Positions 62,518 to 64,000 of a stretch of DNA of 64,000 bases are shown one piece after another. Each line of letters opens with the position of its first letter. Position 1 is the stretch's first letter. The notes beneath the pieces were generated by a model that was not told where the DNA came from, searched no databases, and was given only the letters and a program-made list of their open reading frames with translations. The DNA comes from Caulobacteraceae bacterium (lineage in GTDB: Bacteria > Pseudomonadota > Alphaproteobacteria > Caulobacterales > Caulobacteraceae). The position numbers were made by a program, and so were the translations under genes. Location: positions 58,420 through 122,419 of the forward strand of contig JAFBAO010000088.1 in assembly GCA_019247715.1 (NCBI GenBank). The letters run 5' to 3'.

Positions 62518-62603
62518 GGTTGTCCTCACAATCTGAAGAAAGGAGGAGAATCCCCCCTTTTCGTATCAGCCCGTGGCCAAGCTAACGGTTTTCGATGACG
62601 TTG

Positions 62604-62618
62604 TTAAGACGCCATTTA
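62604..62618. promoter_or_regulatory. CtrA-like site upstream of the secreted repeat protein
   Basis: TTAA-N7-TTTA at 62604-62618, one mismatch from TTAA-N7-TTAA, 87 bases upstream of the ATG at 62517. CtrA controls many surface and motility genes in Caulobacterales. The motif is short and its AT-rich setting raises the chance of a random match. Confidence 0.35.
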
Positions 62619-62757
62619 GGCTCAGGGCGCTTTTCACCCAACAGGCGAATCCATCAATATCCGACGTCGGCGCCATGTTCTCACTATATACCAGATTGCT
62701 TCAAGCATGTACCGGCGCGATAACTTGCACATATCCGAGATAGATCCGCCTATTTTC

Positions 62758-63048
62758 TCAGATTAACCTAGTCCGGATCCAAATTTTGCCATCATTTATC
62801 CATCGTCTATAGTGCGTCGCACGAATTTGAACGAAATTTCGGTCCATATAAGCGTTCGCCAGTTCCAAAATCTCGAAGCCAAAATAGATATAAGACGGAC
62901 ACCTGTTCGCCGCGTGCTGATCCAGTCGGTGTTCGACTATGGTTAAGATTGCGGCGCATGACGTACAGTCCACGGTCTGGTCATGCTCGTGCGCGCGATG
63001 ATCAGGATATCCTTGAAGCGGCGCCGTCCTGCCTGGCGCGTTCAGCAC
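62758..63048 (-). CDS. Hypothetical small protein in an AT-rich region
   Basis: 96 aa, no recognised family. Contains a CxxC (VDCTSCAAILTIVEHRL), an aromatic-rich end (YIYFGFEILELANAYMDRNF, YRRWINDGKIW) and no membrane segment. Protein-like residue variety and the AT-rich base composition, unlike neighbouring genes, suggest either a horizontally gained gene or a fragment. No good ribosome-binding site was identified. Treat as tentative. Confidence 0.3.
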   Translation of the reverse strand: MLNAPGRTAPLQGYPDHRAHEHDQTVDCTSCAAILTIVEHRLDQHAANRCPSYIYFGFEILELANAYMDRNFVQIRATHYRRWINDGKIWIRTRLI

Positions 63049-63155
63049 TTCGCCACGCTTTTCTCACGCCTGGCCCGGCCGGGCGCCGGCCCGCCCGGCT
63101 TTGCCCATGGAGGAACCGCACCTAGATAGGACGAGGCCGCCGCTGGAGCGAAGCG

Positions 63156-63959
63156 TTGCGTTTGAGTGAGATCGCCGAGAGATACCTTCAGCTCGTCGAA
63201 GCTTCGTTGCGAGACGAGATTCACGGCGAATCGAAGCTGGAGACCTGGGTCCGCTTCGTCGGGAGGCGCATGCGGCATCCCTGGCGGACGCGGCGGTGGC
63301 GAAGCTCTGAATGGCCCGCCAGGGCCCATACCATGATCGGGCCGGCGCGCATGCGCCATCTGCGCGCCCTGGTGGAGGGGACGCTCGCCGAGGGGGTGCC
63401 CGGCCACTACATCGAGACCGGGGTCTGGCGGGGCGGCGCCTGCATCTTCATGCGGGCAATCCTGGCCGCCCACCAGGTGACCGATCGCAAGGTGTTCGTC
63501 GCCGACAGCTTCGCGGGTCTGCCCCGCCCCGACCTCGGCCGCTACCCCGCCGATCGAGGCAGCGCGCTGCACGGCTTCAGCGAGCTGGCGGTCCCGGAGG
63601 AGCAAGTGCGCAGGAACTTCGCCGCCTATGGGCTGCTCGACGCGCAGGTCGTCTTCCTGAAGGGCTTGTTCAAGGACACTTTGCCCAGGTTGGGGGACGA
63701 ACGCTTCGCCCTGATCCGGCTCGACGGCGACATGTACGAATCCACCATGGACGCGCTCGTTCACCTCTACGACCGCCTCTCGCCGGGCGGCTATGTGGTG
63801 GTGGACGACTATGGCGCCTTGGCCGGCTGCCGACGGGCCGTGCACGACTTCCTCGGCCGGCGGGGGCTGACTCCGGCGATCGAGCCCATCGACGCCGCCG
63901 GCGTGTGGTGGCGCAAGGACCAGCAGGGCCGGAGCATCAAGCTCGTCGAAAAAGGTTAA
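63156..63959 (+). CDS. TylF/MycF-family SAM-dependent methyltransferase
   Basis: 267 aa class I methyltransferase of the macrocin-O-methyltransferase family. SAM-binding strand YIETGVWRGGACIFMRA, VFVADSFAGLPRPD, metal/catalytic LIRLDGDMYESTMDAL and VVVDDYG (Asp pair for Mg). TTG starts at 63156 and 63162 are the candidates; GGAGCGAAG lies just upstream. Family members methylate sugar hydroxyls of antibiotics or polysaccharides; in this genome a surface glycan is more likely than an antibiotic. The last 41 bases of the window show no gene start. Confidence 0.85.
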   Translation: MRLSEIAERYLQLVEASLRDEIHGESKLETWVRFVGRRMRHPWRTRRWRSSEWPARAHTMIGPARMRHLRALVEGTLAEGVPGHYIETGVWRGGACIFMRAILAAHQVTDRKVFVADSFAGLPRPDLGRYPADRGSALHGFSELAVPEEQVRRNFAAYGLLDAQVVFLKGLFKDTLPRLGDERFALIRLDGDMYESTMDALVHLYDRLSPGGYVVVDDYGALAGCRRAVHDFLGRRGLTPAIEPIDAAGVWWRKDQQGRSIKLVEKG

Positions 63960-64000
63960 TTGGTTCAGCACCTTGGCGACGAGTGATGGCGGTGACGGAG

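Larger units (their letters stand above)
62518..63155. other. AT-rich intergenic stretch
   Basis: 638 bases between the leftward repeat-protein gene and the rightward methyltransferase. From about 62580 to 63000 the composition is clearly poorer in GC than the rest of the window. It contains the CtrA-like motif at 62604 and a possible small gene on the minus strand (62758-63048). The rest shows no recognisable feature. Confidence 0.6.

Overview
The window is a very GC-rich chromosomal segment of an alphaproteobacterium, almost certainly a member of the Caulobacteraceae (a Phenylobacterium/Caulobacter-like genome). The diagnostic genes are the cell-cycle operon divK-pleD, the division-site ATPase mipZ, ntrYX next to hfq-hflX, a phasin, and clpS-clpA. 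PleD has the same length and the same I-site and GGEEF residue numbers as I recall for the Caulobacter crescentus protein. Most of the segment is ordinary core chromosome; no rRNA, tRNA, CRISPR array, insertion sequence or prophage was seen.

Layout. 1-6.5 kb: 3' part of ntrY, ntrX, a D-amino-acid transaminase, hfq, hflX, and convergent mazG. 6.5-11 kb: a broken vapC toxin remnant, then the minus-strand operon tmk-holB-tatD-MBL hydrolase-purN. 11-21.5 kb: a TPR/ATP-grasp fusion, coq10/ratA-lipA, a GT39 glycosyltransferase, a lipoprotein with a nucleophile-less hydrolase fold, a stand-alone acyl-activating enzyme, ndk and an ABC-F ATPase. 21.5-34 kb: I78 inhibitor lipoprotein, holC, pepA, a hydrolase, RNase R, a two-domain VOC protein, a glycosyltransferase-TetR pair, Nudix, sterol-desaturase-like and acyltransferase-3 membrane enzymes, SDR, rpmG. 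33.7-38.6 kb: pleD and divK, a divergent HAD protein, a ROK kinase and a frameshifted dinB. 38.6-50 kb: clpS-clpA, sulfotransferase, HIT, an N-acyltransferase-GDPD-RidA operon, phasin with a strong terminator, a SPOR-domain D,D-carboxypeptidase, J-domain protein, mipZ, panC. 49.7-57.2 kb: leucine catabolism genes in liuB-C-D order, LysE, an LLM oxidoreductase, TauE. 57.2-64 kb: a run of small envelope, metal and stress proteins (SRAP, YpfJ-like peptidase, copper-binding Csp-like protein, DUF883-like protein, zinc-ribbon bactofilin, alanine-rich lipoprotein), then a repetitive secreted Gly/Ser/Asn-rich protein with its own terminator, an AT-rich stretch and a TylF-like methyltransferase.

The most noteworthy items are the repeat-rich secreted protein, with an upstream CtrA-like motif; the TPR-ATP-grasp fusion of unknown substrate; the one-base frameshift in dinB; the vapC remnant; NtrX without the sigma54-contact loop; an inverted repeat with 31-bp centre spacing upstream of the phasin gene; a zinc-ribbon fused to a bactofilin; and a compact inverted-repeat structure after the alanine-rich lipoprotein gene. 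All functions are read from sequence and from family knowledge; no search or folding program was run.
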